Assembly (NCBI GenBank): GCA_947503365.1
Contig: CANNDT010000001.1
Location: 54,161-118,160, forward strand
From: CANNDT01 sp945876205
Lineage (GTDB): Bacteria; Acidobacteriota; Vicinamibacteria; Vicinamibacterales; UBA2999
Reading direction: 5' to 3'
DNA: 64,000 bases
Both the position numbers and the translations under genes were made by a program. Below, one piece after another: positions 19,726 through 28,957 of the stretch. Each line of letters opens with the position of its first letter. Position 1 is the first letter of the stretch. The notes beneath the pieces are model-generated. The model did not search any database. It saw only the letters and a list, made by a program, of their open reading frames with translations, and had not been told where the DNA came from.

Positions 19726-21290
19726 CAGGATTCCCGGTGCTCGCCGAAGACGCCGCGCATCGTGTCGGCCATTTCACCAACGGTCGCACGGCTCTCGACC
19801 GCGGTGATGATCGGCGGCACGAGGTTGCCGCCCTCGCGCGCCACGCGCTCGATGCCCGCGATCGCTGAACGCCACTCCTGCTCGCTGCGGCTTGCGCGCA
19901 CGGCGCGAACTCGATCGATCTGCCGCCGCTCGATCTCGGGATCGACGCGGAAGATGCCAGCCTTCACTGCTGACGCGCGTTCGTCGACGAACCGGTTGAC
20001 GCCCACCACGATCGTGTCCCCGGCATCGATCGCCTGCTGCGCCAGGTACGCCGAATCCTGGATCTGCTGCTGGATGAATCCCGATTCGATCGCGGCGAGA
20101 GTTCCGCCCGCGGCATCGATACGCGCCAGGAGCGCCATCGCCTCGTTCTCGATCTGATTGGTCAGGTCTTCGATGGCATAGGAACCGCCCACGGGATCGG
20201 CCGTGTTCGCCACGCCGCTTTCGTGCAGCAGGATTTGCTGCGTGCGGATGGCGATCGTCGCGCTCTCTTCCGTCGGCAGCGCGAGCGCCTCGTCGCGGCC
20301 GTTGCAGTGGAGCGACTGCGCCCCTCCGAGCACGGCAGCCAGCGCCTGCAGCGAGGTGCGGACGATATTGTTGTTCGGCTGCTGCGCCGTCAGCGTGCTC
20401 CCGGCGGTTTGCGCGTGGAAGCGAAGCTGCTGCGCGCGAACGTTGGTGGCGCCGAACCGGTCGCGCATGATCCGGGCCCACATCCGCCGCGCCGCCCGGA
20501 ACTTTGCGATCTCTTCCAGAAAGTTATTGTGCGTGTTGAAAAAGAACGACAGGCGCTGGCCGAAGACATTGACGTCAAGTCCGGCGTCGATGGCCGCCTG
20601 CACGTACGCCACCGCATGCGCGAGCGTGAACGCCAGTTCCTGCACGGCTGTCGATCCCGCTTCGCGGATGTGATAGCCGCTGATCGAGATCGTGTTCCAC
20701 TCCGGCATCTCCCGCGCGCAGAACGCCATCACGTCGGTGACGATGCGGAGCGAAGGGCGTGGAGGAAAGATATAGGTGCCGCGCGCGACGTACTCCTTGA
20801 GGATGTCGTTCTGCAGCGTCCCAGACAGCGACGTCAGCGGCGCGCCCTGGCGCCGGGCGACCGCGGCGTAGAGCGCGAGCAGGATGATGGCGGTCGCGTT
20901 GATCGTCATCGAGGTCGACACCCGGCCAAGGGGAATGCCGTCAAAGAGCTCCGACATGTCCTCGATCGAGTCGATCGCCACGCCGACTTTGCCGACCTCG
21001 CCGGCGGCGAGCGGATGGTCCGAGTCGTAGCCGATTTGCGTAGGAAGATCGAACGCGACGCTCAGGCCTGAGACGCCCTGGGACAGCAGGTAGCGGTAGC
21101 GCTGGTTCGATTCGGCGGCGGTGGCGAAGCCGGCGTACTGCCGCATGCTCCAGGGGCGTCCCCGGTACATCGTCGGCTGAATCCCCCGGGTGAAGGGGAA
21201 AGACCCCGGATTTCCGATGTCCTGCTGCGGATCCGACCCGGCCAGGTCTTCAGGCGAGCGAAAGGGCCGGTCGGTCGAACGGGTGCTCAT
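19725..21290 (-). CDS. methylmalonyl-CoA mutase large subunit
   Basis: 521 aa. This is the TIM-barrel, acyl-CoA-binding subunit of the two-subunit type; the B12-binding domain is not in this protein and not elsewhere in the window. Recognisable blocks include the early SFPFTRGIQPTMYRGRPWSM and QYAGFATAAESNQRYRYLL segments, plus GTLQNDILKEYVARGTYIFP. Links propionyl-CoA-derived methylmalonyl-CoA to succinyl-CoA. I chose ATG 21290 (MSTRSTDRPF) over an earlier start at 21323. It heads an operon with two Opp/Dpp-type ATPase genes, an unexpected pairing. Confidence 0.93.
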   Translation of the reverse strand: MSTRSTDRPFRSPEDLAGSDPQQDIGNPGSFPFTRGIQPTMYRGRPWSMRQYAGFATAAESNQRYRYLLSQGVSGLSVAFDLPTQIGYDSDHPLAAGEVGKVGVAIDSIEDMSELFDGIPLGRVSTSMTINATAIILLALYAAVARRQGAPLTSLSGTLQNDILKEYVARGTYIFPPRPSLRIVTDVMAFCAREMPEWNTISISGYHIREAGSTAVQELAFTLAHAVAYVQAAIDAGLDVNVFGQRLSFFFNTHNNFLEEIAKFRAARRMWARIMRDRFGATNVRAQQLRFHAQTAGSTLTAQQPNNNIVRTSLQALAAVLGGAQSLHCNGRDEALALPTEESATIAIRTQQILLHESGVANTADPVGGSYAIEDLTNQIENEAMALLARIDAAGGTLAAIESGFIQQQIQDSAYLAQQAIDAGDTIVVGVNRFVDERASAVKAGIFRVDPEIERRQIDRVRAVRASRSEQEWRSAIAGIERVAREGGNLVPPIITAVESRATVGEMADTMRGVFGEHRES

Positions 21291-21381
21291 CGGGTGTCCG
21301 GATTCTACCCCGGTGTCCCGCATGTTGTTGGGTATGAGCCACTAAGACCGGCTCCCTTGCGTACGACAGGCAGGTCGTCTG

Positions 21382-21410
21382 TTGACACCTCCTGAGAGTG
21401 CCTCTACAAT
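21382..21410 (+). promoter_or_regulatory. sigma70-type promoter
   Basis: TTGACA at 21382-21387 and TACAAT at 21405-21410 with a 17-nt spacer, a near-consensus vegetative promoter. Transcription should begin near 21417, leaving a leader of about 137 nt before the small protein gene at 21554. It points away from the mutase operon, which is on the other strand. Confidence 0.8.
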
Positions 21411-21438
21411 CGGTCGCAGCTTCCGTCGGAGGCTAAAC

Positions 21439-21508
21439 ACCTGCAGATAAACACCTTTGGCGCTCAATCCCTGCCGACTTCCCCGGTCCTGTGCAGGTTC
21501 GGATTGGG
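21439..21508 (+). other. possible pseudoknot in the 5' leader
   Basis: Two complementary pairs interleave: ACCTGCA (21439-21445) with TGCAGGT (21492-21498), and CTCAATCC (21463-21470) with GGATTGGG (21501-21508, one G-T pair). Order A-B-A'-B' gives a pseudoknot topology. It lies within the transcribed leader of the promoter above, about 45 nt before the ATG. Chance pairing in GC-rich DNA cannot be excluded. Confidence 0.35.
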
Positions 21509-21553
21509 AGACGCCCCGGATCCCGGCCCGGCGGCGGGTGAGGAGGAACTGGA

Positions 21554-21856
21554 ATGGATGACGTCGTCAACCGGTTCGCGAAAGAGCTGGCCGACGCGAT
21601 CGCCGCTGCGGTAGCCGAAAATGCCCAGGTCGAAGCGTGCCGGGCGAAGGCCCGCGAGGCCGGGTTCGATATGCGGGTGACGCTCGAAGCCGTCGTGGGG
21701 TTTGTGAACCGGACGAGCGGCAGCTCGGTCACGAAGGTCACCACCCCGGCGCGCCTGCTGCCCGCGAAACGCCCATTCGACCTGACGGCCAACGATCGCC
21801 GGTTCCTCCGTTCGCTCCGGATCGGCGCGGACGAAGCGAAGGAGACGGTGGAATAG
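21554..21856 (+). CDS. small cytoplasmic protein, unknown function
   Basis: 100 aa, acidic N-terminal helix (MDDVVNRFAKELADAIAAAVAENAQ-like) then a middle beta-like region and a C-terminal TANDRRFLRSLRIG segment. No Cys-rich motif, signal or membrane segment. The start is well supported: GAGGAGG lies 7 nt upstream. It has the strongest promoter and ribosome-binding site of this part of the window, suggesting high expression. I do not recognise the family. Confidence 0.75.
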   Translation: MDDVVNRFAKELADAIAAAVAENAQVEACRAKAREAGFDMRVTLEAVVGFVNRTSGSSVTKVTTPARLLPAKRPFDLTANDRRFLRSLRIGADEAKETVE

Positions 21857-21914
21857 CCGGTTGCCCCTCCTGACGCGCGACGGACCGTGAAGCCGTCCGG
21901 GAACTTACCAACGG

Positions 21915-23228
21915 ATGGACGTCTTCCTCCTTCGAGCGATTCGGATCGTGATCCGCGCCGACTCTGATCCTGTTCGCCAGGCGCTCTTTGCGAATCTGAG
22001 GCAATCGAGCCTACCGGCGCGTCTCGTCTACGGGTTGCACGAGCGACTCGGCAACCCGTCTCTTGCTGCCCTTCTGGTCTCCTGTTACGGCGCGGTGTTC
22101 TTCCTGACCATCGCGTCCGATCGCAATCCCCGCGCTCGCATCCTGACCGTCGCACGACACGCGAACGCGCGCCGGCAGGTGCACCGCGTCGCGTCGTGGG
22201 TCGGACACGAGCAGTGCGGCCAGGTGAAAACCAGCCTGAAGGGCGTCCTCGGCCCGTTTGCATTCACGCGCCGCGCCTCCCATCACCTCGCCACGGCATT
22301 CCGCATGATCCGTCGCGTCGATAGGACGTACGGGTTTCTCGTCTCCTGCCGCGTGGCGGGGGCGCTGGCGTGGTACGCGCGCGCCGCGGCCATCCTCTCA
22401 GTGCACAAGCCGGATGCGGTGCTGGTCTCGAGCGACTCGAATCCCGAGGAATTGGGCTTTGTGGCGGCCGCGCGGGCTCGCCGGATTCCAAGCGTGTTCA
22501 TCTCGCACGCCTATCCGACGCCGCTCTCGCCGGTGCTCGACTTCAGCCTCTCGATTCTTGAAGGCGAGGCAGAAGTGCAGGCGCGCAGCCGCAAGGGGCC
22601 GATCAAGGGGCGGGTGGTGTTCGCAGGCCTGGAAGGCGATTCCGCCGCTCTCGATGCGACGAGGTTCGCGCGAGCGAATCCGGTGGTCGGCATCTTCACC
22701 CCGAAGGCGATTTCATGGCCGGCGCTCTCGGCGATCATTTCCGACTGCCGGCAACATCTGCACGCCAGGCAGATCATCATCCGGTGGCACCCGAGCATGA
22801 TCGAGCCTCCGAAGCTCGATCATGTGCTCAAAGACCTCACCGGCGTCGTGGAATCGTCGCCCAAGGCGACCGTCTGGGAGATCGCCGCGCAATGCGACTG
22901 GGTGATTGCGGATGAGAACAGCGGCGTGCACTTGCCCGTCATGAAGCTCGGGATTCCCACGGTGGCGATCAAGCACCTTGGGTTGTACCCGGACAGCCGG
23001 TCGGATCTGTACGGCTTCGCCGCCAATGACATTGTCTATCCCCCGGTAGACTCGATCCGCGAGGTCCGCGCTGAGGCCCTGGCCAGCTTCTTCGCCGGAG
23101 AGTGGCCGGCGCGATTCCAGAAATACGACGCGGCTTACCTGCGTCCTGAGACAATCATCGGCGCCGAGGTTCAGCGCGCGATATGGCAGTTGTGTGAATC
23201 CCAGAGCCCGAATGCCACCTGTGCCTAA
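21915..23228 (+). CDS. putative GT-B-like glycosyltransferase or glycerophosphotransferase-like protein
   Basis: 437 aa, no clear signal peptide. The C-terminal half (about 225-420) has the pattern of a GT-B domain: VVGIFTPKAISWPAL, a strand ending RWHPS, then CDWVIADENSGVHLPVMKLGIPTVAI, the segment where such enzymes bind the donor. The RWHPS stretch and 'S-G-x-x-E/V-A' like region recall capsule and teichoic-type polymerases. The N-terminal half is divergent. Start ATG 21915 has no good ribosome-binding site. First of five genes, apparently co-transcribed, that look devoted to envelope glycans. Confidence 0.65.
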   Translation: MDVFLLRAIRIVIRADSDPVRQALFANLRQSSLPARLVYGLHERLGNPSLAALLVSCYGAVFFLTIASDRNPRARILTVARHANARRQVHRVASWVGHEQCGQVKTSLKGVLGPFAFTRRASHHLATAFRMIRRVDRTYGFLVSCRVAGALAWYARAAAILSVHKPDAVLVSSDSNPEELGFVAAARARRIPSVFISHAYPTPLSPVLDFSLSILEGEAEVQARSRKGPIKGRVVFAGLEGDSAALDATRFARANPVVGIFTPKAISWPALSAIISDCRQHLHARQIIIRWHPSMIEPPKLDHVLKDLTGVVESSPKATVWEIAAQCDWVIADENSGVHLPVMKLGIPTVAIKHLGLYPDSRSDLYGFAANDIVYPPVDSIREVRAEALASFFAGEWPARFQKYDAAYLRPETIIGAEVQRAIWQLCESQSPNATCA

Positions 23229-24261
23229 CGTAAGCTCCGAGGGATTGGAATCCCTGGCGCCGGCGACATCCAAGCCAAGCTGGCAGCGGCCCCTCATCCG
23301 TGTAGTGAGCCTCGGCGTCAGCACGGCGCTGCTCGTCTTTCTGTACCGCAGCATCGACATGCGGATGGTCGGCCAGTCGCTGCGCCGGGCCGATCCGCTC
23401 TGGCTCGTCGTGTCGCTCTCGATGATCGTGCCGATTACGCTCCTTCGTGCGGTGCGGTTCTACTGGGTCGCCCCAGCCGGTGCGCTCACGGGACTAGGCG
23501 AAGCGCTCCGTCTGACGCTTGTCGCCAGCGCGCTCAATGTGTTCGTGCCTGGCAAAGCTGGCGACCTGATCAAGAGCTACTTCGTGCGAAAGCGCGGCGG
23601 CGGATCGACCGGCGTCGCGGTGGCGATCGTCGTCTACGAGCGGCTGTGCGATCTTTTCGGACTGATCTTCTGGTGCATGGTGGGATGGCTCGTCGCGAGA
23701 CCCGTGACCACCCGGGTGCCTCAGGCGATCTGGCCGCTGCTCGGCGCCATCGGGGCGGTGTCGCTGGTGCTCGTCTCGTCGCAGCGCGTCGCCGGGCTCT
23801 CGCGCTTCATCGTCGTCAAGGCACTGCCGCACCCCAAGCTTCGACGGTTGCGCAACCTGGCCGAAGGGTGGCCCGACCTCGTTCAGCGTCTGCACGGCCG
23901 GCGGATAGGCGTCGTCCTGTTCTCCGTCTTTCTGTGGCTCGTGCACGTCGTTCAGATGTGGATGTTCACGCTCGCGCTGTCGGTGGGCATCCCGTTTACC
24001 GTGTGCGCAAGTCTGTCCGCGGTTGCCCTCATGGCCGGGCAGCTCCCGTTCACGCTTGGCGGCCTGGGTGCGCGCGACATGGCGCTCGTGGTGCTGTTGG
24101 CGGGCTACATGCGGCCGGAGGCCGCGGCGGCGATGGGAATCCTGATCGCGACGCGCGGCCTGCTGCCGCCCCTTGCGGCCCTGCCGATCATGCGTCCGTA
24201 CCTCGCGATCGCCATCGAAGAGGCACGCGGGGTGGCGAACAGGAACCGACCGGGTGAATGA
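23212..24261 (+). CDS. UPF0104 / LPG-synthase-TM family membrane protein
   Basis: 349 aa with about eight membrane helices. The conserved family segments are present: LRAVRFYWVAPAGA near the N-terminus, ALNVFVPGKAGDLIKSYFV (about 115-135), VVYERLCDLFGL, and LPFTLGGLGARDMALV near the C-terminus. The family (PF03706 type; includes AglD-like and MprF-flippase-like proteins) is thought to handle lipid-linked substrates. ATG 23212 overlaps the upstream stop by 17 nt; a GTG at 23194 is possible. Its stop overlaps the next ATG (ATGA). Confidence 0.88.
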   Translation: MPPVPNVSSEGLESLAPATSKPSWQRPLIRVVSLGVSTALLVFLYRSIDMRMVGQSLRRADPLWLVVSLSMIVPITLLRAVRFYWVAPAGALTGLGEALRLTLVASALNVFVPGKAGDLIKSYFVRKRGGGSTGVAVAIVVYERLCDLFGLIFWCMVGWLVARPVTTRVPQAIWPLLGAIGAVSLVLVSSQRVAGLSRFIVVKALPHPKLRRLRNLAEGWPDLVQRLHGRRIGVVLFSVFLWLVHVVQMWMFTLALSVGIPFTVCASLSAVALMAGQLPFTLGGLGARDMALVVLLAGYMRPEAAAAMGILIATRGLLPPLAALPIMRPYLAIAIEEARGVANRNRPGE

Positions 24262-25817
24262 CGCGATACCGACGGACGTGGGCATGGATCTCGTTGGGCG
24301 TGGCGCTCGCCGCGGCGCTTGCCCTCGTCCGCGTCACGGTAGTGAATCCGGGCGTTAATGTCCGGTGGAGCGCCGCCGTCAACCCGGCGCAGCGCGCGGC
24401 GCTTGAAGGCGAGTACGACCTCAGGAATGGAAGGCCGCTCGAGGGAACCGCCACCGGGTGGCGATACGAGCTGGGCACTCATTCGAGCGAGAACGTCCGC
24501 GGGCTCGTCGAGAACGCCGCGGTCGAGGACACAGGCAACATCGATCGTGACGCCATGACGGCGCCATCCCGTGACATCCAGATCGCCCTCCGTCCCCTCT
24601 GGTATCCGTTCAGCGATCTCCTGGACCGTCCTTCACAGCTCCTTCAGTTGCACCCGAGCGTGTGGCTGCTCCTGGCGGGCGGAGGCCTGCTGTGGGCGGC
24701 GCGCGTGTCCACGGAACATCTGCGCCGCAACGCGACTGTGGCCATACTGCTGATCCTCGGCGTCATCGCGATCGCGTTTCCGCTCGATCCGGAATTCGTG
24801 ACCATGGGCGAGGCGCGGGAGCACGCCGAGAACCGCTCGAACTTCGAGCAGTACTTTGGCGAACGGGTTCGCTTCGAGAAGCACCTGTCGCAAACGGTGC
24901 TGCTCCAGGTCTATCGCAGCTTCGGGGACGACGAAGCGGCGCCCGAACGGGCGATGGTGGTGATGACTCGCCTTGCGACCGCGTGGTTCGTGCTGTCGGC
25001 GCTCGCGATTGGGTTCGTCGAGCGCTGGTCGCCGCTCGTGCTTCGCTATCTCGGGCTGGCGGTGCTGGCGCCATCGGCGCTGCTGTACTTCGGGTGGCGT
25101 GAGTTCGGATACCTCTCGATGAACGTCGCCGCGTTTCCGCTGCTGATTCGCGGACTGCGTGACGGCGGCACGCGACTCGAGGCGGGAACCGCGCTCACCG
25201 GACTTGGCGCCGCATTGCACGGATCTGGACTGGTGGCGCTCGCCGGCGCCGGACTCGCGGCACTCGGGACATCGGCGCAGTTGAAGGATCGGATCAGCCG
25301 CGCGCTTCGCGTCGTCGCGTGGGGTACGGCCGCGTACCTGGGATGGGTCGCGATCTACGAGATCGTGTTGCTTCTTCCGATTGCTCCCGACCCGGGGCCC
25401 GTCGGCGTCAGCCCGTGGCGTCCCTGGCTGGTGGACGAAATTCGCCAGGGACGGGTGAGCTCGGCGATTCTCAGCGTCACCGGCGCCCGTGACGTGCTCA
25501 TGAGCGCGTGGGTCGTCGGTGTGCCGCTGCTGATCGTCGCCCTCTCTCTCCGGCGCCATTACCGCGAAGAGATGCGTAGCGTCCTCTGGTACTTGCCGCC
25601 GTCACTCCTGTTCCTGCTCTTCCGCTGGCCATTTCAAGGTCTGAGCGGCGGCATGGAGCTGGTGGCCGCCGGGTTCCCGGCCTTCTTCGCGCTGGCGTGG
25701 ATCTGCGCGCACGATTCCAAACGGACGACGATCGCCGCCCTGCTTCTTGCGTCAGCCCACATTGCCTTCTGGCGAATTCTTCTGGATTCGCGATTTGATG
25801 CTGTTCAGATCGGGTAA
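24258..25817 (+). CDS. polytopic membrane protein, tandem paralogue 1 of 3 (GT-C-like)
   Basis: 519 aa. One N-terminal helix (about 8-27), then an extracytoplasmic domain of about 100 residues (VNVRWSAAV, GWRYELGTHSSENVRGLVE, DTGNIDR), then about ten helices. After the third helix come FVTMGEAREHAENR and RFEKHLSQTVLLQVYRSFG, placed where GT-C glycosyltransferases have their catalytic acidic loop and the HPPLYYLLL-like segment. I infer a lipid-linked sugar transferase. It differs from copies 2 and 3 more than they do from each other. ATGA overlap with the upstream UPF0104-type gene. Confidence 0.72.
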   Translation: MTRYRRTWAWISLGVALAAALALVRVTVVNPGVNVRWSAAVNPAQRAALEGEYDLRNGRPLEGTATGWRYELGTHSSENVRGLVENAAVEDTGNIDRDAMTAPSRDIQIALRPLWYPFSDLLDRPSQLLQLHPSVWLLLAGGGLLWAARVSTEHLRRNATVAILLILGVIAIAFPLDPEFVTMGEAREHAENRSNFEQYFGERVRFEKHLSQTVLLQVYRSFGDDEAAPERAMVVMTRLATAWFVLSALAIGFVERWSPLVLRYLGLAVLAPSALLYFGWREFGYLSMNVAAFPLLIRGLRDGGTRLEAGTALTGLGAALHGSGLVALAGAGLAALGTSAQLKDRISRALRVVAWGTAAYLGWVAIYEIVLLLPIAPDPGPVGVSPWRPWLVDEIRQGRVSSAILSVTGARDVLMSAWVVGVPLLIVALSLRRHYREEMRSVLWYLPPSLLFLLFRWPFQGLSGGMELVAAGFPAFFALAWICAHDSKRTTIAALLLASAHIAFWRILLDSRFDAVQIG

Positions 25818-27381
25818 CGTCCCGCGGCGCCGAAGGTGGGCGTGGGTCGCACTTGGCGCGCTGGCCGTCATGCTCGCGCTCGTGCAGGTCACCTTCACCA
25901 GTCCGCGCGTGCACGTTCGATGGAGCGCGGACGTGAGCGCGCCGGCGCGTGCCGAGCTCGAGCGCCGCTATGCGCTGCGCGACGGCATCTCCATCGAGGG
26001 GACCAGCGGGTGGCGATACGAGCTTGGTAATCGGTCGCGGGAGAACATCGGCGCGATCGTGCGCGACCCTTCCGTTGAGGACACCGCCTACATCGATCGT
26101 GATGCCCTGACCGCCGAAGGTCCGCAGCTTCGCGTGTCGATCCGGCGCCTGCCGTTCTCCGGCGACGAGGATGACGAGGATGAGGGATACCCGAGGCTGC
26201 GGCTCCTGTCTCAGCTGCACCAGAGCCTGTGGCTGCTGATCGCCGGGGGCGTGCTGCTGTGGACCGCGCGCGCGCCGAGCGTGACGCGCAGGCGCAACGT
26301 CACGGTGGCCGCGCTGCTGCTCGTCGGCGTGCTGGCCTGGATGCTGCCGATATCGCCGACGCTGGTCCGCATGGGCGATGCGAGAGAGAACGGCGGAGAC
26401 CGCGGGCGGTTCTCGATGTACGCCGCGATTGACCGCGTTCGATTCGAGGCGCATCTCTCGTACGTCATCCTGGGCCAGCTCGATCGAGTGTTCGGCCGAA
26501 CGGAGGAGGCTCCCAGGCAGGCGCAGATGGCGTTTGCACGCGGCACGACGGCCTGGTTCGTCCTCTGCGCCCTCGCGGTCGGGCTTCTCGAGGGCTGGTC
26601 GCCGTTCGTCCTGCGGTACCTCGGGCTTGCGCTGCTCGCACCGTCGGCGCTGCTGTATTTCGGGTGGCTCGAAACCGGCTATCACTCGCTCAACGTGGCG
26701 GCGTTTCCGCTGCTTGCGCGCGGGTTGCGCAAGGGAAGCTGGCGCCTCGAAGCCGGCAGCGCGCTGACGGGCCTCGGTGCGGCGCTCCACGGATTCGGCC
26801 TGGTGTCGCTCTTTGGCGCCTGGCTGGCGGCGCTGGTGACACGGGCGCGGCTGTCAGAGCGGATCGGCTACGTGCTTCGCATCGCAGCCTGGGGGACGGC
26901 GGCCTATCTCGGCTGGCTCGCCATTGACGTCATCGTGCTCAAGCTTCCGATCGTGACCGGCAACGCCGACTCGCTGCCGTGGCGCCACCTGTTCATCGAC
27001 GAGATCCGGTTCGATCGCGTGAACGCCGCGATCTTCAGCGCCATCGGCGCGCGGGATGTCGGGATGACCGCGTGGGTGGTCGGCGCGCCCCTGCTGGTCG
27101 TCGCCGCGTCAATGTGGCGGCAGTACCGCGATGAGGTGCTGCCGGCCCTCGCGTATTCACTGCCGTCGCTGTTTTTCTCGGTCGTGATTTGGCCAACGCA
27201 GGGACTTGGCGCCGGCATGCACCTGGTATGTGCGCGGTTCGCGGCCATCTACGCCCTGGCCTGGGTGTGCGCGCATGACTCCAGGCGGACCTACATCGCC
27301 GCCGCCCTGCTCGTCTCGGCGCACTACGCGTTCTGGCGGATCTGTCTGGACCCGAATTTCCAGAACGCCACGATTCAATAG
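25798..27381 (+). CDS. polytopic membrane protein, tandem paralogue 2 of 3 (GT-C-like)
   Basis: 527 aa, same architecture: N-terminal helix, extracytoplasmic domain (VHVRWSADV, GWRYELGNRSRENIGAIV, DTAYIDRDAL), then a bundle of about ten helices with the LVRMGDARENGGDRG loop and RFEAHLSYVILGQLDRVFG. A unique acidic insertion DEDDEDEG sits near 120-128. ATG 25798 overlaps the end of copy 1 by 20 nt. The helix block FGWLETGYHSLNVAAFPLLA is nearly identical in copy 3, so these two probably arose by a later duplication. Confidence 0.72.
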   Translation: MLFRSGNVPRRRRWAWVALGALAVMLALVQVTFTSPRVHVRWSADVSAPARAELERRYALRDGISIEGTSGWRYELGNRSRENIGAIVRDPSVEDTAYIDRDALTAEGPQLRVSIRRLPFSGDEDDEDEGYPRLRLLSQLHQSLWLLIAGGVLLWTARAPSVTRRRNVTVAALLLVGVLAWMLPISPTLVRMGDARENGGDRGRFSMYAAIDRVRFEAHLSYVILGQLDRVFGRTEEAPRQAQMAFARGTTAWFVLCALAVGLLEGWSPFVLRYLGLALLAPSALLYFGWLETGYHSLNVAAFPLLARGLRKGSWRLEAGSALTGLGAALHGFGLVSLFGAWLAALVTRARLSERIGYVLRIAAWGTAAYLGWLAIDVIVLKLPIVTGNADSLPWRHLFIDEIRFDRVNAAIFSAIGARDVGMTAWVVGAPLLVVAASMWRQYRDEVLPALAYSLPSLFFSVVIWPTQGLGAGMHLVCARFAAIYALAWVCAHDSRRTYIAAALLVSAHYAFWRICLDPNFQNATIQ

Positions 27382-27394
27382 GGATGCGGCGCCA

Positions 27395-28957
27395 TTGCTG
27401 AAGCCAACGTCATTGCTGCGATGGAAGTGGGTCTGGGGCGCACTCGGCGGCGTGCTGCTCGCCGTGCTTGCGTTGGTCGACGTGCAGATCAGCGGACCGC
27501 GAGTCTCGATCCAGTGGTCGCCGGACGTCGCTCCCGCCGCTCGAATCCAACGCGAACGCCAGTACGAGTTGATCGAGGGCGAGCTCGATCAAGGCACCAC
27601 CTGGCGGTACGACCTCGGCGACCGCTCCCGCGAGAACATCGCCGCGCTGATCCACGACCCCGCGGTGCTCGACACTGGATACATCGATCGAGAAGCGATG
27701 ACCGCTCGTCCTCGAGATGTGCGGGTCACCTTTCGCTGGCCGTCATATCCCTTCAGCGATTTGTTCGATCGACCGTCACAGCTCCTGCAGCTGCATCAAA
27801 GCGTGTGGCTGCTGCTCGCCGGCGGTGTGCTGCTCTGGGCGGCGCGCGCATCGAGCGACGGCCTGAGGCGCAACACGACGATCGCCGCGCTGCTGCTCGT
27901 CGGCACGATCGCCTGGACGTTTCCCATTCCGTCGACGCTCGTGCACATGGGCGATGCGAGGCAAAACGCCGACACCCGTCGCAGCTTCGAGCTCTATGCC
28001 GCCGTGCGGGAAGTGCGGTTCGAGGCGCATCTGTCCTACGTGATCCTCGGCAAGCTCGATCAAATGTTCGGCCGGACGGCAGAGGCTCCACGGCAAGCGC
28101 AGCTCGTATTTGCGCACGCCACCACGGCGTGGTTCGTCCTCTGCGCGCTGGCGGTCGGATTTCTCGAGCGGTGGTCCCCGCTCGTCGTCCGGTATCTCGC
28201 CCTCTCGCTCCTCGCGCCGTCGGCGCTCCTGTATTTCGGGTGGCTCGAAACGGGCTATCACTCGCTCAACCTGGCCGCGTTTCCGCTGCTTGCGCGTGGA
28301 CTGCGTCACGGGGACTGGCGGCTCGAGGCTGGCAGCGCGCTGACGGGCCTTGGGGCGGCATTCCACGGGTTCGGGTTGGTGTCGCTCGTCGGGGCCGCGC
28401 TTGCGGCGCTGGTGGCGCGCGCGCGGGTCCAGGACCGGATTGGCTATCTCCTCCGAATCGCCGCGTGGGGGACGGCCGCCTATGTCGGCTGGCTCGCGAT
28501 CGACATCGTCATCCTGAAGATGCCCATCACTCTGGGGAACGCACGCGCGATGCCGTGGCGTCCCTGGTTCACCGACGACCTCAGCGCGGGCCGGGTCAAC
28601 GCGGCGATCTTCAGCGCGATCGGCGCGCGCGATCTGTCGATGACGGCATGGGTGGTCGGCGCGCCGCTGCTGGTGGTGGCCGCCTCGTTATGGCGCAGGT
28701 ACAGGGATGAGGTACGAATGGCGCTGGCGTACGCGCTGCCATCGCTCTATTTCACGGTCTTCATCTGGCCGACCCAGGGGTTGGGCGAGGGCATGCATCT
28801 GGTGTTCGGCCGGTTCGCGGCGGTATACGCCCTGGCCTGGGTCTGCGCGCACGATGCAAAGCGGACCTATATCGCCGCGATACTCCTCGCGACGGCGCAC
28901 TACGCCTTCTGGAGAATCGTGCTGGACAAGGTATTCCGCAACGCCGCGCTGTTCTAG
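27395..28957 (+). CDS. polytopic membrane protein, tandem paralogue 3 of 3 (GT-C-like)
   Basis: 520 aa. Same order of helices and extracytoplasmic domain (VSIQWSPDV, TWRYDLGDRSRENIAALI, DTGYIDREAM). The loop LVHMGDARQNADTRRSF and RFEAHLSYVILGKLDQMFG match copy 2. The start is least certain: no ATG is available at the right place, and TTG 27395, 14 nt after the copy 2 stop with AGGG at 27380-27383, gives the length expected from the other copies; TTG 27413 is an alternative. The stop overlaps that of gpmA in CTAG. Confidence 0.7.
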   Translation: MLKPTSLLRWKWVWGALGGVLLAVLALVDVQISGPRVSIQWSPDVAPAARIQRERQYELIEGELDQGTTWRYDLGDRSRENIAALIHDPAVLDTGYIDREAMTARPRDVRVTFRWPSYPFSDLFDRPSQLLQLHQSVWLLLAGGVLLWAARASSDGLRRNTTIAALLLVGTIAWTFPIPSTLVHMGDARQNADTRRSFELYAAVREVRFEAHLSYVILGKLDQMFGRTAEAPRQAQLVFAHATTAWFVLCALAVGFLERWSPLVVRYLALSLLAPSALLYFGWLETGYHSLNLAAFPLLARGLRHGDWRLEAGSALTGLGAAFHGFGLVSLVGAALAALVARARVQDRIGYLLRIAAWGTAAYVGWLAIDIVILKMPITLGNARAMPWRPWFTDDLSAGRVNAAIFSAIGARDLSMTAWVVGAPLLVVAASLWRRYRDEVRMALAYALPSLYFTVFIWPTQGLGEGMHLVFGRFAAVYALAWVCAHDAKRTYIAAILLATAHYAFWRIVLDKVFRNAALF

